The translations under genes and the position numbers were made by a program. Below, piece after piece: positions 26,212 through 35,444 of a stretch of DNA of 64,000 nucleotides (its first letter is position 1; every line of letters starts with the position of its first letter). This DNA is from an uncultured Flavihumibacter sp. GTDB lineage: Bacteria; Bacteroidota; Bacteroidia; Chitinophagales; Chitinophagaceae. The notes under the pieces were generated by a model. That model was not told the origin of the DNA, made no database searches, and was given only the letters and a program-made list of their open reading frames with translations. The stretch spans positions 1 through 64,000 of the forward strand of contig CABHOY010000016.1 of the NCBI GenBank assembly GCA_902168105.1, given 5' to 3'.

Positions 26212-26697
26212 CTATAGCTTTTGACCATAAACAATCAGCGAAGCTTTCGCTAAAGTCACAAAATGCATATTAAACCCGAGGTAGGCCGGCGTAGTGTTTT
26301 CATCCAGATCCAGTTTACTGCTTAACGCATGAATGGTGAAGAGGTATCTGTGCGCAGGGCCGGCATTAGGTGCTGCTCCTGTATATCCTGGTACGCCCAC
26401 ATCCGTATTGCTTTGTATTGCTTCAGCAGGCAATAGGTTTTTATCCGGATTGCCAGCGCCTGTTAATAACTCATGAACATGATCAGGAATATTAAATACG
26501 ATCCAATGCCAGAAGCCACTGCCAGTGGGTGCATCAAGATCATAAACAGTTACAGCAAAACTTTGCGTGCCTGCAGGTGCATTTTCCCAATACAGGTGAG
26601 GGGACAGATTATCACCGTTAAAACCGGCGCCGCTTGCATACTGGTGAGTCGTTAATTGACCACTTAGATCCTTACTTTTCAATGTGAATGTAGACAT
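26212..26697 (-). CDS. YbhB/YbcL family PEBP-like protein
   Basis: 161 residues of the phosphatidylethanolamine-binding fold. The signature reads YDLDAPTGSGFWHWIVFNIP, followed later by GPAHRYLFTIHAL. There is no signal peptide, so it is cytoplasmic. The bacterial proteins resemble Raf kinase inhibitor protein; their ligand is unclear. It is the first gene of a two-gene operon with the DinB protein. A TAnnTTTG -10-type element lies 20 bp upstream. Confidence 0.92.
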   Translation of the reverse strand: MSTFTLKSKDLSGQLTTHQYASGAGFNGDNLSPHLYWENAPAGTQSFAVTVYDLDAPTGSGFWHWIVFNIPDHVHELLTGAGNPDKNLLPAEAIQSNTDVGVPGYTGAAPNAGPAHRYLFTIHALSSKLDLDENTTPAYLGFNMHFVTLAKASLIVYGQKL

Positions 26698-26717
26698 GCC
26701 TTTGTTTTAATTTTTAT

Positions 26718-26725
26718 CAAAGGTA
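26718..26725 (-). promoter_or_regulatory. Bacteroidota -7 promoter element before the PEBP gene
   Basis: Read on the minus strand the sequence is TACCTTTG, a full match to TAnnTTTG, 20 bp before the ATG at 26697. I did not find a clear -33 TTTG at the right distance. Confidence 0.4.
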
Positions 26726-26781
26726 GCAGCAAAGACTAGCGGCAGGGGATGGCCAGGCGTCCAAAAAGTGTAGTTAAACGT

Positions 26782-27591
26782 TCAATTTGTTAATTGGTAT
26801 TGTTTAGGTGTTATGCCATAGATCTGCTTGAAGGATTGGATAAAGCTCGATAGGTTTTCATAACCCAATTCATAATAGATCTCACTGGCCTTTCGGTTAT
26901 CTTGTCGCAGCATTTTAGCTGCCCGCTCCATGCGTTTTTCCAGCAACCATCTGTTGGGACTATTCCCGTAAATACGGGCAAACTTTCGTTTAAAAGAGGA
27001 CAGGCTCATATTACATAAAAAGGCGAGTTCTTCCACCGTTAAGTTGCTATCTATATGTGACGTCACAGCCTGACGTACGATCAATTCGTCATCCGCTTCA
27101 ACCTTCATATTCCTGATCTGTTGAATTTGGGCAGGGTATCGGATTGCCAGATAAAGGAACAGCTCTTCCAACTTTACTTTTTGCAATTCGGGATGAATAG
27201 GCCCCTCACCGGTCAGCATTACGTCAAGTGACTGTGTGAAATTTACCAGAAATGCATCTTTCCCAAATACTAAGAACGGGGGAGAGTCTGATAGATTGTT
27301 CCGCTTCGTTAACAACACAGCATGGCGTTCAAAAAAATCTTTCAATAGCTTCGGATCGAAAGTGATAAGGATACTGTGATATTCCTGATACGCTGCCACC
27401 ATCTTTTCACTCATCAAACAATTCCCTGCAGCCAGCATTACAAACTGATGCGGTTTTACCGTTACCTGCGCGCCTGCAAAATGCACGGTTTTTTCACCTG
27501 CCAATAGAAATGTCAGCAAGTTATGGTCCAGCATGATTTTCGCCCGTGGTGCAGGCTTATTAGTGCGATAACGGAAAATCGAAATGTGCAT
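26782..27591 (-). CDS. AraC-family transcriptional regulator
   Basis: Up to 269 residues. The N-terminal 150 residues form a cupin-like sensor region. The C-terminal AraC DNA-binding domain has two HTHs: LTVEELAFLCNMSLSSFKRK, followed by YGNSPNRWLLEKRMERAAKM and then ASEIYYELGYENLSSFIQSF with the closing YGITPKQYQ. A promoter element sits so close to the ATG at 27591 that the downstream ATG at 27534 (MLDHNLLTFL) may be the real start. It points toward the PEBP-DinB pair and may control it; the targets are not determinable here. Confidence 0.9.
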   Translation of the reverse strand: MHISIFRYRTNKPAPRAKIMLDHNLLTFLLAGEKTVHFAGAQVTVKPHQFVMLAAGNCLMSEKMVAAYQEYHSILITFDPKLLKDFFERHAVLLTKRNNLSDSPPFLVFGKDAFLVNFTQSLDVMLTGEGPIHPELQKVKLEELFLYLAIRYPAQIQQIRNMKVEADDELIVRQAVTSHIDSNLTVEELAFLCNMSLSSFKRKFARIYGNSPNRWLLEKRMERAAKMLRQDNRKASEIYYELGYENLSSFIQSFKQIYGITPKQYQLTN

Positions 27592-27595
27592 GGAA

Positions 27596-27623
27596 CAAAG
27601 TTAGAAAAAAGTCGCAACTCAAT
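27596..27623 (-). promoter_or_regulatory. Promoter of the AraC-family gene
   Basis: On the minus strand a perfect TAACTTTG (27596-27603) has an ATTG box 16 bp upstream (27620-27623). The -7 element is only 4 bp from the ATG at 27591, so transcription would begin at or past that codon. Either the message is leaderless or translation starts further in. Confidence 0.5.
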
Positions 27624-27709
27624 TTATCAGTATATCAGGAGAGACACAGAAAACAACCAGGAAGATTTCAGTCCCGGCAGGTGTGTCCCTCCTGAAGAAT
27701 TTTTATAAT

Positions 27710-28210
27710 TTAATTTATCTTAATTAACTGCTCCTTCATGCCGTCATCAACATGTTTAACATCGATAATAGTCAGTGAAGGTTCAGCAGCTCCTTGCGGC
27801 TTCAATGTTTTGTAGATCTGTTTCTCTGCCTTGCTAACTTTCCACATACCACCAGTCAGGGGGTCTACGATTAACATGCCTATAGCTCCACCGATCAGTA
27901 TGTTTCCAAAGTACCAGCCATTTAATTTAAAATGAATCGGCACTGTAAGGTCCTGGTGTCCGGGTTTAGTAAACTTTACGGTATACTGTGCCGGAGAGAA
28001 ATAGCCAGCACCAGATTTCAGTCGTACTTCAGCAGGGGTAACGCCGTTAAAGACTTCCCGTCCTTTTTTGTTGGTGATCACCAAATTGGCGTCCCCGGGA
28101 TTAGAATTCACTACGAAGGTTTGCCGGGTGCCTCCAAATATAGTAGCGCAGGAAGAAAAGGTAAGTGCAGTAGCAATAGCTAAACCGCACATCATGGATG
28201 CTTGTTTCAT
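27710..28210 (-). CDS. PEGA-like outer-membrane lipoprotein
   Basis: 166 residues from MKQASMMCGL. The frame is open upstream, but the signal peptide sets the start at 28210. The lipobox is FSSC at about residue 20, followed by ATIFGGTRQ. The mature part contains a PEGA-like beta segment (VVNSNPGDANLVITNKKGRE, then VNFNGVTP-type turns) and a glycine-rich hydrophobic segment (FGNILIGGAIGMLIVDPLTG). It is similar to small Bacteroidota lipoproteins of unknown function. It is single, with its own promoter at 28262-28293. Confidence 0.75.
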   Translation of the reverse strand: MKQASMMCGLAIATALTFSSCATIFGGTRQTFVVNSNPGDANLVITNKKGREVFNGVTPAEVRLKSGAGYFSPAQYTVKFTKPGHQDLTVPIHFKLNGWYFGNILIGGAIGMLIVDPLTGGMWKVSKAEKQIYKTLKPQGAAEPSLTIIDVKHVDDGMKEQLIKIN

Positions 28211-28261
28211 AGTAAAGGGATTTGCTTTCGTTGGGCTTTGAATTTTTTTTGTCAACGCCAC

Positions 28262-28293
28262 CGAATATATTATCCATTTTCCGTTTTTCAAAA
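28262..28293 (-). promoter_or_regulatory. Promoter of the PEGA-like lipoprotein gene
   Basis: On the minus strand TTTTG (28289-28293) and TATATTCG (28262-28269) are separated by 19 bp, matching the Bacteroidota TTTG/TAnnTTTG consensus with one mismatch. The implied leader is about 45 nt. Confidence 0.55.
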
Positions 28294-28569
28294 CAAAACA
28301 ATTCTTTTGTACCAGTTCCATGGACGAGGGCAAAAGGGGAATTCAGGTTTATAGGATCTGACTTTCAAAAGTCAGGTCTTCATAAGAAATAGATCATTAG
28401 TCGAATTATACTTTCATTACGCAGAAAGGCTGCGTGGCAACCTTCTATCTTCATACTGTTCATTGTTTGTTAATCAATTTTGATTTAAGTAACCATCCAT
28501 TTAACCTTTCTGCACTAAAGCAGCTACGTAGCCATAGAAAAACCTCAAGTTTCATTAATTACATTAACT

Positions 28570-31533
28570 ATGCAAATTACATTCAATGGAGTTAACCCCT
28601 CCCAGCCAACAGTGGCTAAATGGGACCTGTATGAGGCAATGATTGACCTCAACGCTACCTACACTAATCCTTACGACTATGCCGACATCTCCATTCAGGC
28701 CGTCTTTACTTCACCTACCGGCGTCCAACGCACTGTAGATGCTTTCTGGATGGAAGATGCCAGCCTTAACGTTCCTTATGACAAGTGCTTCCATCTGCGC
28801 TTTACGCCAGATGAGCAGGGCCAGTGGACCTACATACTCTCGGGCAGCCTGCAGGGTGGTGCAGCAACAACGAGTGGTCCATATTCCTTTAACTGTTCCG
28901 GCATTTCCGCAACCGGCAAGGGCTACATCCGCAAGACGAATACCAGCTACCTGCAATGGGACAATGGTACACAGTACATTCCTGTAGGAGAGAACCTCGC
29001 GTTTCCAAACACTGATGTCATTACATTCTATAACCAGGAACTCAGTAAGCTGGAGCCCACAGGTGTCAATTTCATCCGTATCTGGATGGCTACCTGGGGA
29101 GTTGCGCTGGAATGGACCAACACTAACAACGTGAGCGGGTTCAATAAGCTGAAGCAGTATAAACAGAGCGCAGCGAAAGATCTGGATTACCTGCTCGCCC
29201 GCGGACAAACAAACGGTTATGCCATTATGCTTGCCATTAATTACCACAACCAGTTTATAGTAGGTGATGAATGGCAGGATAATCCTTACAACACGGCACA
29301 AGGCGGTCCCTGTGCTACACCGCTATCCTTTTTCTCGGACAGCACCGCAAAAGCGATCTTCAAAAACCGCTTACGTTATCTCGTTGCAAGATGGGGATAC
29401 GCAGGCAGTCTGCATAGCTGGGAATTCTTCAACGAAGTAGACAACACCAATTACTACAAAGGTGAAGTCGAGCACGTTCCTTACGACAACTCAGCTGTCA
29501 TCGATCAATGGCATGTTGAAATGGCCGCTTACCTGAAATCAATAGATCCCTATCACCTGGTCACTACATCTTTTGGCAATGAGATCTACGCAGACGGCAC
29601 CTGGAGCTGCCCTGACATAGATTTCACACAGGTACACAAGTACAAGCAGGACCCACGTATGCCACGCCTGCTGGCAAACCTCAATCAGGAACGTCTCAGT
29701 ACCTGGTCAAAGCCTGTATACGACGGCGAGTTCGGTATGATCGTATATGCCGATCAGGCGAAATGTGTAGACCCCAATGGCATCAGTATGCATAATGTAA
29801 TGTGGGCCACCCTGCTGAGCGGCGCTATGGGCAGCGCTGCCCCATGGTGGGAACATTGGGTGGATGGGCAACTCTATTACCATTTCTCACGATTGGCAGC
29901 ATTTAAAGATATAATACCTTTCGTGAGCGGTAACTACCAGAAAGCATTTCCCACTTACTCAAACACTGCTCCTGTCGATCTGACAATCATCCCGGAAGAG
30001 GTATGGCCTGTCGATCCCAAGAAACCGGCGCCTGTATTTGATTTCACACTGGATAATGAAGGTGAACTGACACCTGGTTTAAGCCGTCTGTCTCAATTTA
30101 TCTGGGGCGTCAACGGCAATATGGACCTGCGTCGGCCACCCACCTTCCACGTTAATTATCTCCAGAACGGTAGCTTCGTGGTGGTAACAGGAAGTGAGAT
30201 CAGCAACGCTGGCGCCCGTATCAATATCTATGTGGACGACGTGCTTGTCCTCGATCAGGTAGCGCAGATAAACACGTCCTACCAGGTATCGGTTACTGCA
30301 GGTCAACATACCATCAAGGTCGATAACCTGGGAGATGACTGGATCCTGATAGCACAATACAAATTCCTTAATGCGGTAGGGCCCTACAACCTCTATACCC
30401 TTAAAAGCGCCGATAGCACGCAGGCAGCTGGCTACATACTGAACAGGCGCTACAACCACCAGTATTTCCTCGATAATAATAATACACCGCCACCATCCGT
30501 TTCCGCCGGAGCTGTGATCAGCATACCCGGTATGAACAATGGCAACTATACAGTCAATTTCTATGATTGTGCACCCGTAGCAACCACCGCCCCCGCACAG
30601 CCTGTCACTACGTTCACAGCTAATGCAGCTAATGGCATCCTCACGTTTGTATTGCCGGAGATCGCATGGGACCTTGCATTCACTGCTACCCTTAACAACA
30701 GCACGCCAAACGCGCTTACTACAGCCGTATCTGTGATACCAGCACAAGGCTGGGCAGCGCCGACAGCCCCTGCATTCAGCGTTGATAACACTGGCATAAT
30801 ACCAGACGCTTCTCATCTGGGCATGTTCATCTATGGAAGCCTGGCTAACACGCAATACCGCAATCCGCCAACCTTTATGGTCAATTACGCACAGGCCGGG
30901 TATTTTGAGATACGTACCGCCGCTACTATATCAGCTGGCTTCCCACAGGTAACAGTGTATGTAGATGGTGTGCTGATGCTTGACCAGCCTGCCCTTGTTA
31001 ATACATCTTATTCAGTTGCTATCACACCAGGTATACATGAGATCAAGGTTGATAATTCCGGTGGAGACTGGATGCAGGTAGATCTTTATGCATTCGTGCC
31101 ATCGCTTACTGCTGATGTTCCGGTACCTACACAGACTGCTGGCGCCAGAACCGTCGTACCAGGTTATCCCTGGGGAAGCAAGGCACCGGTAAACACCTTT
31201 ACACTTGATGCCAATGGCGCATTGACACCAGATGCTTCCAACCTTGCCATGTATGTCTATGGCGAACCTGCGCATCCGGAGGCCTACAATCCTGCCATCA
31301 TCAATGTAAGCTTCCCACAGAACGGCTACTTTAAGCTGACAATAGGAGATACCGTTTCACAAAACGGTGCGCGGGTAAGCATCTATGTAGATGGTGCGCT
31401 TGTTACCGATCAGATAGCATTTCCTGATCTCTCATATGTAACAACCCTTACAGCAGGCACGCATAACATTAAGATCGACAACCTGGGTGGAGACTGGTTT
31501 CTTACTGGTTCGCTCGTGTTCGATGTTTTATAG
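28570..31533 (+). CDS. DUF5060-type glycoside hydrolase with three repeated beta modules
   Basis: 987 residues. The N-terminal DUF5060-like beta domain (about 1-110, VAKWDLYEAMIDL) precedes a (beta/alpha)8 glycosidase domain of the GH5/GH39 clan. Its likely acid/base is Glu289 in FFNEVDN and its nucleophile Glu387 in YDGEFG. Downstream are three copies of a beta-sandwich module, each with the pattern YVDxVLxxDQ, then GxHxIKxDNxGxDW, at about 30.05-30.37, 30.77-31.09 and 31.19-31.53 kb. They are probably carbohydrate-binding. I see no signal peptide: the protein begins directly with MQITFNGVNPSQ, and there is no T9SS sorting domain. It may act in the cytoplasm or leave the cell by another route. 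It is monocistronic. Confidence 0.8.
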   Translation: MQITFNGVNPSQPTVAKWDLYEAMIDLNATYTNPYDYADISIQAVFTSPTGVQRTVDAFWMEDASLNVPYDKCFHLRFTPDEQGQWTYILSGSLQGGAATTSGPYSFNCSGISATGKGYIRKTNTSYLQWDNGTQYIPVGENLAFPNTDVITFYNQELSKLEPTGVNFIRIWMATWGVALEWTNTNNVSGFNKLKQYKQSAAKDLDYLLARGQTNGYAIMLAINYHNQFIVGDEWQDNPYNTAQGGPCATPLSFFSDSTAKAIFKNRLRYLVARWGYAGSLHSWEFFNEVDNTNYYKGEVEHVPYDNSAVIDQWHVEMAAYLKSIDPYHLVTTSFGNEIYADGTWSCPDIDFTQVHKYKQDPRMPRLLANLNQERLSTWSKPVYDGEFGMIVYADQAKCVDPNGISMHNVMWATLLSGAMGSAAPWWEHWVDGQLYYHFSRLAAFKDIIPFVSGNYQKAFPTYSNTAPVDLTIIPEEVWPVDPKKPAPVFDFTLDNEGELTPGLSRLSQFIWGVNGNMDLRRPPTFHVNYLQNGSFVVVTGSEISNAGARINIYVDDVLVLDQVAQINTSYQVSVTAGQHTIKVDNLGDDWILIAQYKFLNAVGPYNLYTLKSADSTQAAGYILNRRYNHQYFLDNNNTPPPSVSAGAVISIPGMNNGNYTVNFYDCAPVATTAPAQPVTTFTANAANGILTFVLPEIAWDLAFTATLNNSTPNALTTAVSVIPAQGWAAPTAPAFSVDNTGIIPDASHLGMFIYGSLANTQYRNPPTFMVNYAQAGYFEIRTAATISAGFPQVTVYVDGVLMLDQPALVNTSYSVAITPGIHEIKVDNSGGDWMQVDLYAFVPSLTADVPVPTQTAGARTVVPGYPWGSKAPVNTFTLDANGALTPDASNLAMYVYGEPAHPEAYNPAIINVSFPQNGYFKLTIGDTVSQNGARVSIYVDGALVTDQIAFPDLSYVTTLTAGTHNIKIDNLGGDWFLTGSLVFDVL

Positions 31534-31638
31534 TAACGATATCAACTGGTCCGGAAATACCTGTTGAATTGAGCCTGAAAGGAGATGTTATAAATGTGTA
31601 CTTAAATGCAGGCTCGGGGCGTACCTACACGAGTCGTA

Positions 31639-31681
31639 AAAGCGGGAAAGTCGGAGAAATGCCCTCCGGCTTTTCCGCTTT
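31639..31681 (+). terminator. Bidirectional terminator between glycosidase and membrane-protein gene
   Basis: The arms 31639-31656 and 31664-31681 (AAAGCGGGAAAGTCGGAG with CTCCGGCTTTTCCGCTTT) form a long stem with one G-T pair and few mismatches. The stop codon of the convergent minus-strand gene (31680) lies inside the right arm. Confidence 0.8.
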
Positions 31682-32060
31682 ATTGACTGGTATTGGAACT
31701 GAAACGCCATAAAAGCAGTAGCACGACATTAAGCACGGTGAGCAGGCATAAAAATAGGATAGGTTTATGATGATATAAGCCCTGGCACATCCGGCTCACG
31801 GATGTCAGCACGGTTATGCATAAGAAGAGGAAGGACAGTCTGTCTACCTTGGTTGAACTATACGTGCCGGCAAGATACAGTAGCAACTGGCCACTTACTA
31901 TATGAACAATGTACCAGGTAAGGAACTGTTTGCCTGTCAAATGATATGGGAACCAGCTGTTCATGAATAAGCCGCCGTACAAACAAGGTAATAGGAGATA
32001 GCCAGCTATGGGCAGCAGGTAGCCTGCTTTATTTATTGGTACTGTATTTCTTTGTTTCAT
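31680..32060 (-). CDS. Small integral membrane protein
   Basis: 126 residues with four predicted transmembrane segments (near GYLLPIAGYLLLPCLYGG, LTWYIVHIVSGQLLLYLA, LSFLFLCITVLTS and ILFLCLLTVLNVVLLLLW). I do not recognise a family. It lies 15 bp downstream of the TIGR04222-like gene on the same strand, so the two are probably co-transcribed. Confidence 0.6.
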   Translation of the reverse strand: MKQRNTVPINKAGYLLPIAGYLLLPCLYGGLFMNSWFPYHLTGKQFLTWYIVHIVSGQLLLYLAGTYSSTKVDRLSFLFLCITVLTSVSRMCQGLYHHKPILFLCLLTVLNVVLLLLWRFSSNTSQ

Positions 32061-32075
32061 AAGTCTGCTTTTGAT

Positions 32076-32807
32076 TTAACTACCTCCACATCCTCCGCAT
32101 CCACCTCCGCACCCGCTACCACATCCGCTACTACATCCACTGCTGCAGCTACTTCCGCAACTACCGGTGTCGTTCTCATTCTTTTTTCTTTTCTCTCCGG
32201 TTTTATTTACTCCTGAACCGCCCATGACTAATCCGATGACTATTATAAAACCTATGATAACAGTAGGAAACACGCCAGACTTTTCGTTGCAGGAAGTGAG
32301 AAAGATGAATGTCAGTAGGAGTGGAAGGAGGGTTATTCTTTTTAAGAGCCGGAGGAGAAAGTTTGGGGGGGAATGTTTGTCGTCCCAGTATTCAGGTGGT
32401 GGTTCTGCGTTAAACGTGTTGCGGTAAAGATCAAGCGTATCGGTCCGCCAGTTTTCGTGTTTGTTTCTTTCCTGTGCCCCGCCCGCTGAAGGATGGTGAT
32501 GAATATTACGGTTCAGCGTTTTTCCGCAAAATTCTTCCCAGTAGCTTTGTGTGTAGATCAAGTGGAGATGCCATACCTCATCGATCACTTTGGAAGGGGA
32601 AGCTCCCTGTGGCGAGATACAACAGAGGAAGATGAACTTCCGGTATTCTTCTATGGCTTTCAACCCGAAATTGTAGTCCCATTTGTTCTCCCGGGCAAGC
32701 CTGTGTGAAAAAGGAAGCCGGGAATCAGGAGCATCAAATGGAAAGGATTCGATCCTTTGCCATAGCAATTCTTGTTCTTCCCTCGTAAATGCTGTTGTTT
32801 GATTCAT
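32076..32807 (-). CDS. TIGR04222/glycine-rich-domain-like membrane protein with Cys-Gly tail
   Basis: 243 residues from MNQTTAFTREEQ; the 17 codons upstream of this ATG look non-coding. The N-terminal 120 residues carry the conserved phrase KVIDEVWHLHLIYTQSYWEE of glycine-rich-domain or DUF1399-like proteins. Two hydrophobic segments follow (ITLLPLLLTFIFLTSC and FPTVIIGFIIVIGLVMGG). The C-terminus is a cysteine/glycine repeat (SCGSSCSSGCSSGCGSGCGG). Together this is the layout of TIGR04222-type membrane proteins, whose function is unknown. The Cys-rich tail might bind metal. Confidence 0.7.
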   Translation of the reverse strand: MNQTTAFTREEQELLWQRIESFPFDAPDSRLPFSHRLARENKWDYNFGLKAIEEYRKFIFLCCISPQGASPSKVIDEVWHLHLIYTQSYWEEFCGKTLNRNIHHHPSAGGAQERNKHENWRTDTLDLYRNTFNAEPPPEYWDDKHSPPNFLLRLLKRITLLPLLLTFIFLTSCNEKSGVFPTVIIGFIIVIGLVMGGSGVNKTGEKRKKNENDTGSCGSSCSSGCSSGCGSGCGGGCGGCGGS

Positions 32808-32861
32808 AATTGTTTTCTTTATGTTAATACAAAACTCGCCTTGTTCGGAGAGATGCACGTA

Positions 32862-32891
32862 TTGGAATTATCGTTTGGAGACTTATTTTCG
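32862..32891 (+). promoter_or_regulatory. Promoter of the hypothetical gene at 32907
   Basis: TTG at 32862-32864 and TATTTTCG at 32884-32891 are 19 bp apart, a near match to the Bacteroidota consensus, ending 15 bp before the ATG. Confidence 0.55.
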
Positions 32892-32906
32892 TATTAAAAT
32901 CGTATT

Positions 32907-33791
32907 ATGACAACAGACGAGCTGGCGCACCTCGAACGACTAATGAATTATATTGCCCACCATTTTATAAAAAAGAGCAGCTGGGAAGATGTGTCAAAGG
33001 CGGAATGGCTTTATATTTCAGCGGAATTCAACAAGTTAATGCAAAAAGGTAAGCAGCTTGAAGACGAAGCGGCCTTCCTGGGCGACAACTATTTTTATGA
33101 GCATCTCATCATTAAAAGGCTGAAGGCCGCAAAGGCAGGAAAGGCATTGGCAGGCATCAGCAGCCCTAATTTCGGGAAAATGAATACCATAGCCGGGATA
33201 TTGGGCTATGACAGCTATATGGATTTCCTTCGGAATGCAGCTGCCGCCTTCAGCTTCCACGAGCTCAAGATCAATATTCCATTGGGAGTGGTCAACACGG
33301 CGTTATTGGATCACCTCACGGGATGCTGGTATTGCTATAACAGTAATCTGCCGTTGACAGGGCCAGGTGTTAAAGAGGAAAGAGTAAGACGTTCAGCTAT
33401 GGAGATCTATCAATCAGGCGATGAATACCTGGTGGAACGCAGCGGTAAGGATAATCATATGTATTACGGTAAGATCACCGCTTATGCCGACTACATTTTC
33501 ATCATCATGAACAGTACTACGTTTATCCGTCAGAGACATTTTATTGGCCGGGTGAAAGATGCTACCCGTAAGCTGAAGCAAAAAGATTTTAGTGTGGACC
33601 AGATGAATTTTGTAAGTACGTGCGTTAGCTTCAGCGAAGAACCGGTAGCACTGAACGAAATATTTGATCGCGTGCCCACAGGAGATTTCGAGAAGCTATC
33701 CGTTGATTTACCTCTAAGCAGCCCTGATCTGCCGCCTCATATTCTGGAACAGCTCAAGAATAAAGGTCTGCACCAGATCTCAGATTATTGA
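32907..33791 (+). CDS. Hypothetical protein with HTH-like segment
   Basis: 294 residues, cytoplasmic, no membrane segments. The N-terminal 110 residues are helical and include FGKMNTIAGILGYDSYMDFL, which resembles a helix-turn-helix of the kind fused to ligand-binding domains in Bacteroidota. The C-terminal part is alpha/beta (GCWYCYNSNLPLTGPG, then EYLVERSGKDNHMYYGKITA). I cannot name a family. It is divergent from the TIGR04222-like gene and has its own promoter. Confidence 0.6.
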   Translation: MTTDELAHLERLMNYIAHHFIKKSSWEDVSKAEWLYISAEFNKLMQKGKQLEDEAAFLGDNYFYEHLIIKRLKAAKAGKALAGISSPNFGKMNTIAGILGYDSYMDFLRNAAAAFSFHELKINIPLGVVNTALLDHLTGCWYCYNSNLPLTGPGVKEERVRRSAMEIYQSGDEYLVERSGKDNHMYYGKITAYADYIFIIMNSTTFIRQRHFIGRVKDATRKLKQKDFSVDQMNFVSTCVSFSEEPVALNEIFDRVPTGDFEKLSVDLPLSSPDLPPHILEQLKNKGLHQISDY

Positions 33792-33909
33792 TCGTACGGC
33801 CATTATAATGAAGATGGCGGTATCCATAAGAAGATAAGCTAATAATTTATCCCCTTATGAAATCACGTTTAAACGCTTGAATTTCTCACGTTTGGATCAA
33901 ACATGCTTA

Positions 33910-34521
33910 TCAGACTTTCTGCAAACACCAGGTAGTCATGCATCGTAAGTTTTGTACGTTGGTGGTTTTTATAGGCTCGTGAAGCCGGGCGTTAAGGCTT
34001 TCAGTATATTGAAGCAGCAATTGTTGGTTAACTAAAAAACGTTCGCTGCCATCGGGCAAAAGATAGCGGCCATTACCAAGATCTTGTACCAGCGTTTCAA
34101 TACCGATATCCGAAGCAAGCCTTGCAAATAAATATCCGCCAGGTTTCAGCACCCGCCACATGGAGTGGATCATATCATGGAAGTGAGCAGGGCTTTTAGC
34201 GAAATGTAATACTGCACTGCTGATCACCAAATCGAAATAGTTATCATCAAAGGGCAGGTTTTCAGCAGAAGAAATTACAAAATTCTCTTTGGAATTATTA
34301 GGAGACAGTGTTGCTGATAATTCTCTGACTGCCGCTATTGCATCAGGATTAGGATCAATGCCATACACATCATATCCGTTTCTTAAGAAGTAAATTAAGT
34401 TACGTCCACCTCCGCAGCCTGCGTCCAGTACCGTTTTACAATTATCATATGTTCCTTTAAGTAGCTGGTCAAAGAGGTAAATGTCTATATTCCCGTAAAG
34501 TTGCCGAATATCTGATTGCAT
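33910..34521 (-). CDS. Class I SAM-dependent methyltransferase
   Basis: 203 residues of the Methyltransf_11 type. Motif I is VLDAGCGGGRN, the acidic loop is VYGIDPNPDAI, motif post-I/II is ENLPFDDNYFDLVISSAVLH, and motif III is MWRVLKPGGYLFARL. The substrate is not deducible. It resembles small-molecule (UbiE-like or tellurite-resistance-like) enzymes of Bacteroidota. It is a stand-alone gene on the minus strand. Confidence 0.88.
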   Translation of the reverse strand: MQSDIRQLYGNIDIYLFDQLLKGTYDNCKTVLDAGCGGGRNLIYFLRNGYDVYGIDPNPDAIAAVRELSATLSPNNSKENFVISSAENLPFDDNYFDLVISSAVLHFAKSPAHFHDMIHSMWRVLKPGGYLFARLASDIGIETLVQDLGNGRYLLPDGSERFLVNQQLLLQYTESLNARLHEPIKTTNVQNLRCMTTWCLQKV

Positions 34522-34638
34522 GGATCAAAGTTAACGGATTAATCAGGATACTCAAGAAGTCTGGACGCGAAAAGCCTATCCGGATTGCTATAGCCATCTC
34601 GGGTTTCCGGATCATCAGAACATAGCAGACAATATTTG

Positions 34639-35226
34639 TCAGGAAAACTCGATAATGACATAAGCTTCGAATGCCGCGGCATGCTCGTAAAAGGAAGCTA
34701 ATTCCTGGTACTCTTCTTTAAGGTCGTCAAATGCTTCTGGGCCTTTCGGTTTATAGGCATTTTTCTTTACATCCTCATAGTCATACTGCTCCCACAGCTG
34801 CTGAAAGGAAGTGGCTGATAAAAGACGGCTAATTAGCAGTACGTCCCTAACATCGATATACGGTATATCGAAGCTACCAGTAAGCCACTTACCTTCAAAA
34901 AAATGAAGGACTGGTTCTCCTATTGACTGACAGTGTTTACTTAAAAGAAAATTCAACGTAGAGTAGCCAAGAATACGACTATGAAATTGGTAAGGCTTAG
35001 TGTTTTGTTCCGGATAATACCGAATTAGTTCGTGCGCTTCTTTAATACTTGCCAGCAGTTCTTGTTCAGCAGCATCTTTATTGTGTTCTCTTGCCCATTC
35101 TAATTCTTCCTCCAGGCACCCAGGTTGCCGGAGTTCGCGCAGCACGTACTCGTAGTATGAATGTGTGGCTGCATTTTCAATTACTTCAAAATGTGGAACT
35201 GCTATCAGGCGAAGGTCTATTGCCAT
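34639..35226 (-). CDS. Hypothetical protein (DUF1877-like character)
   Basis: 195 residues, soluble and acidic. The C-terminal half has paired helices and the segment YEDVKKNAYKPKGPEAFDD, then LASFYEHAAAFEAYVIIE. The general character recalls YfbM/DUF1877 proteins, but the family motif is not convincing, so the function is left open. It is a single gene, 117 bp upstream of the methyltransferase. Confidence 0.55.
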   Translation of the reverse strand: MAIDLRLIAVPHFEVIENAATHSYYEYVLRELRQPGCLEEELEWAREHNKDAAEQELLASIKEAHELIRYYPEQNTKPYQFHSRILGYSTLNFLLSKHCQSIGEPVLHFFEGKWLTGSFDIPYIDVRDVLLISRLLSATSFQQLWEQYDYEDVKKNAYKPKGPEAFDDLKEEYQELASFYEHAAAFEAYVIIEFS

Positions 35227-35444
35227 AAGTTAAATCAATTTCATAGATATACCGGTATGCTCCGGGGGATAGGTAAATGTATTGCGAATATGTTAGCCAG
35301 ACAATACTAAATTCTAAACGATGAATAGAAAAGAAACCTATGAGAGATTTCTTTTCCTCTTTAGCTGAATACTTAGTACGCACTACCAAATGAAATCGAT
35401 TTCTAGCCACCTATCCCAAATCCACTACCTTTATTCATTAACAG

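Noticed and set aside
29301..30855. Long minus-strand ORFs opposite the glycosidase (for example 30079-30855)
   Set aside because: They are frame shadows of the plus-strand gene, with implausible Cys/Arg-rich or valine/isoleucine patterns and no homologous features.
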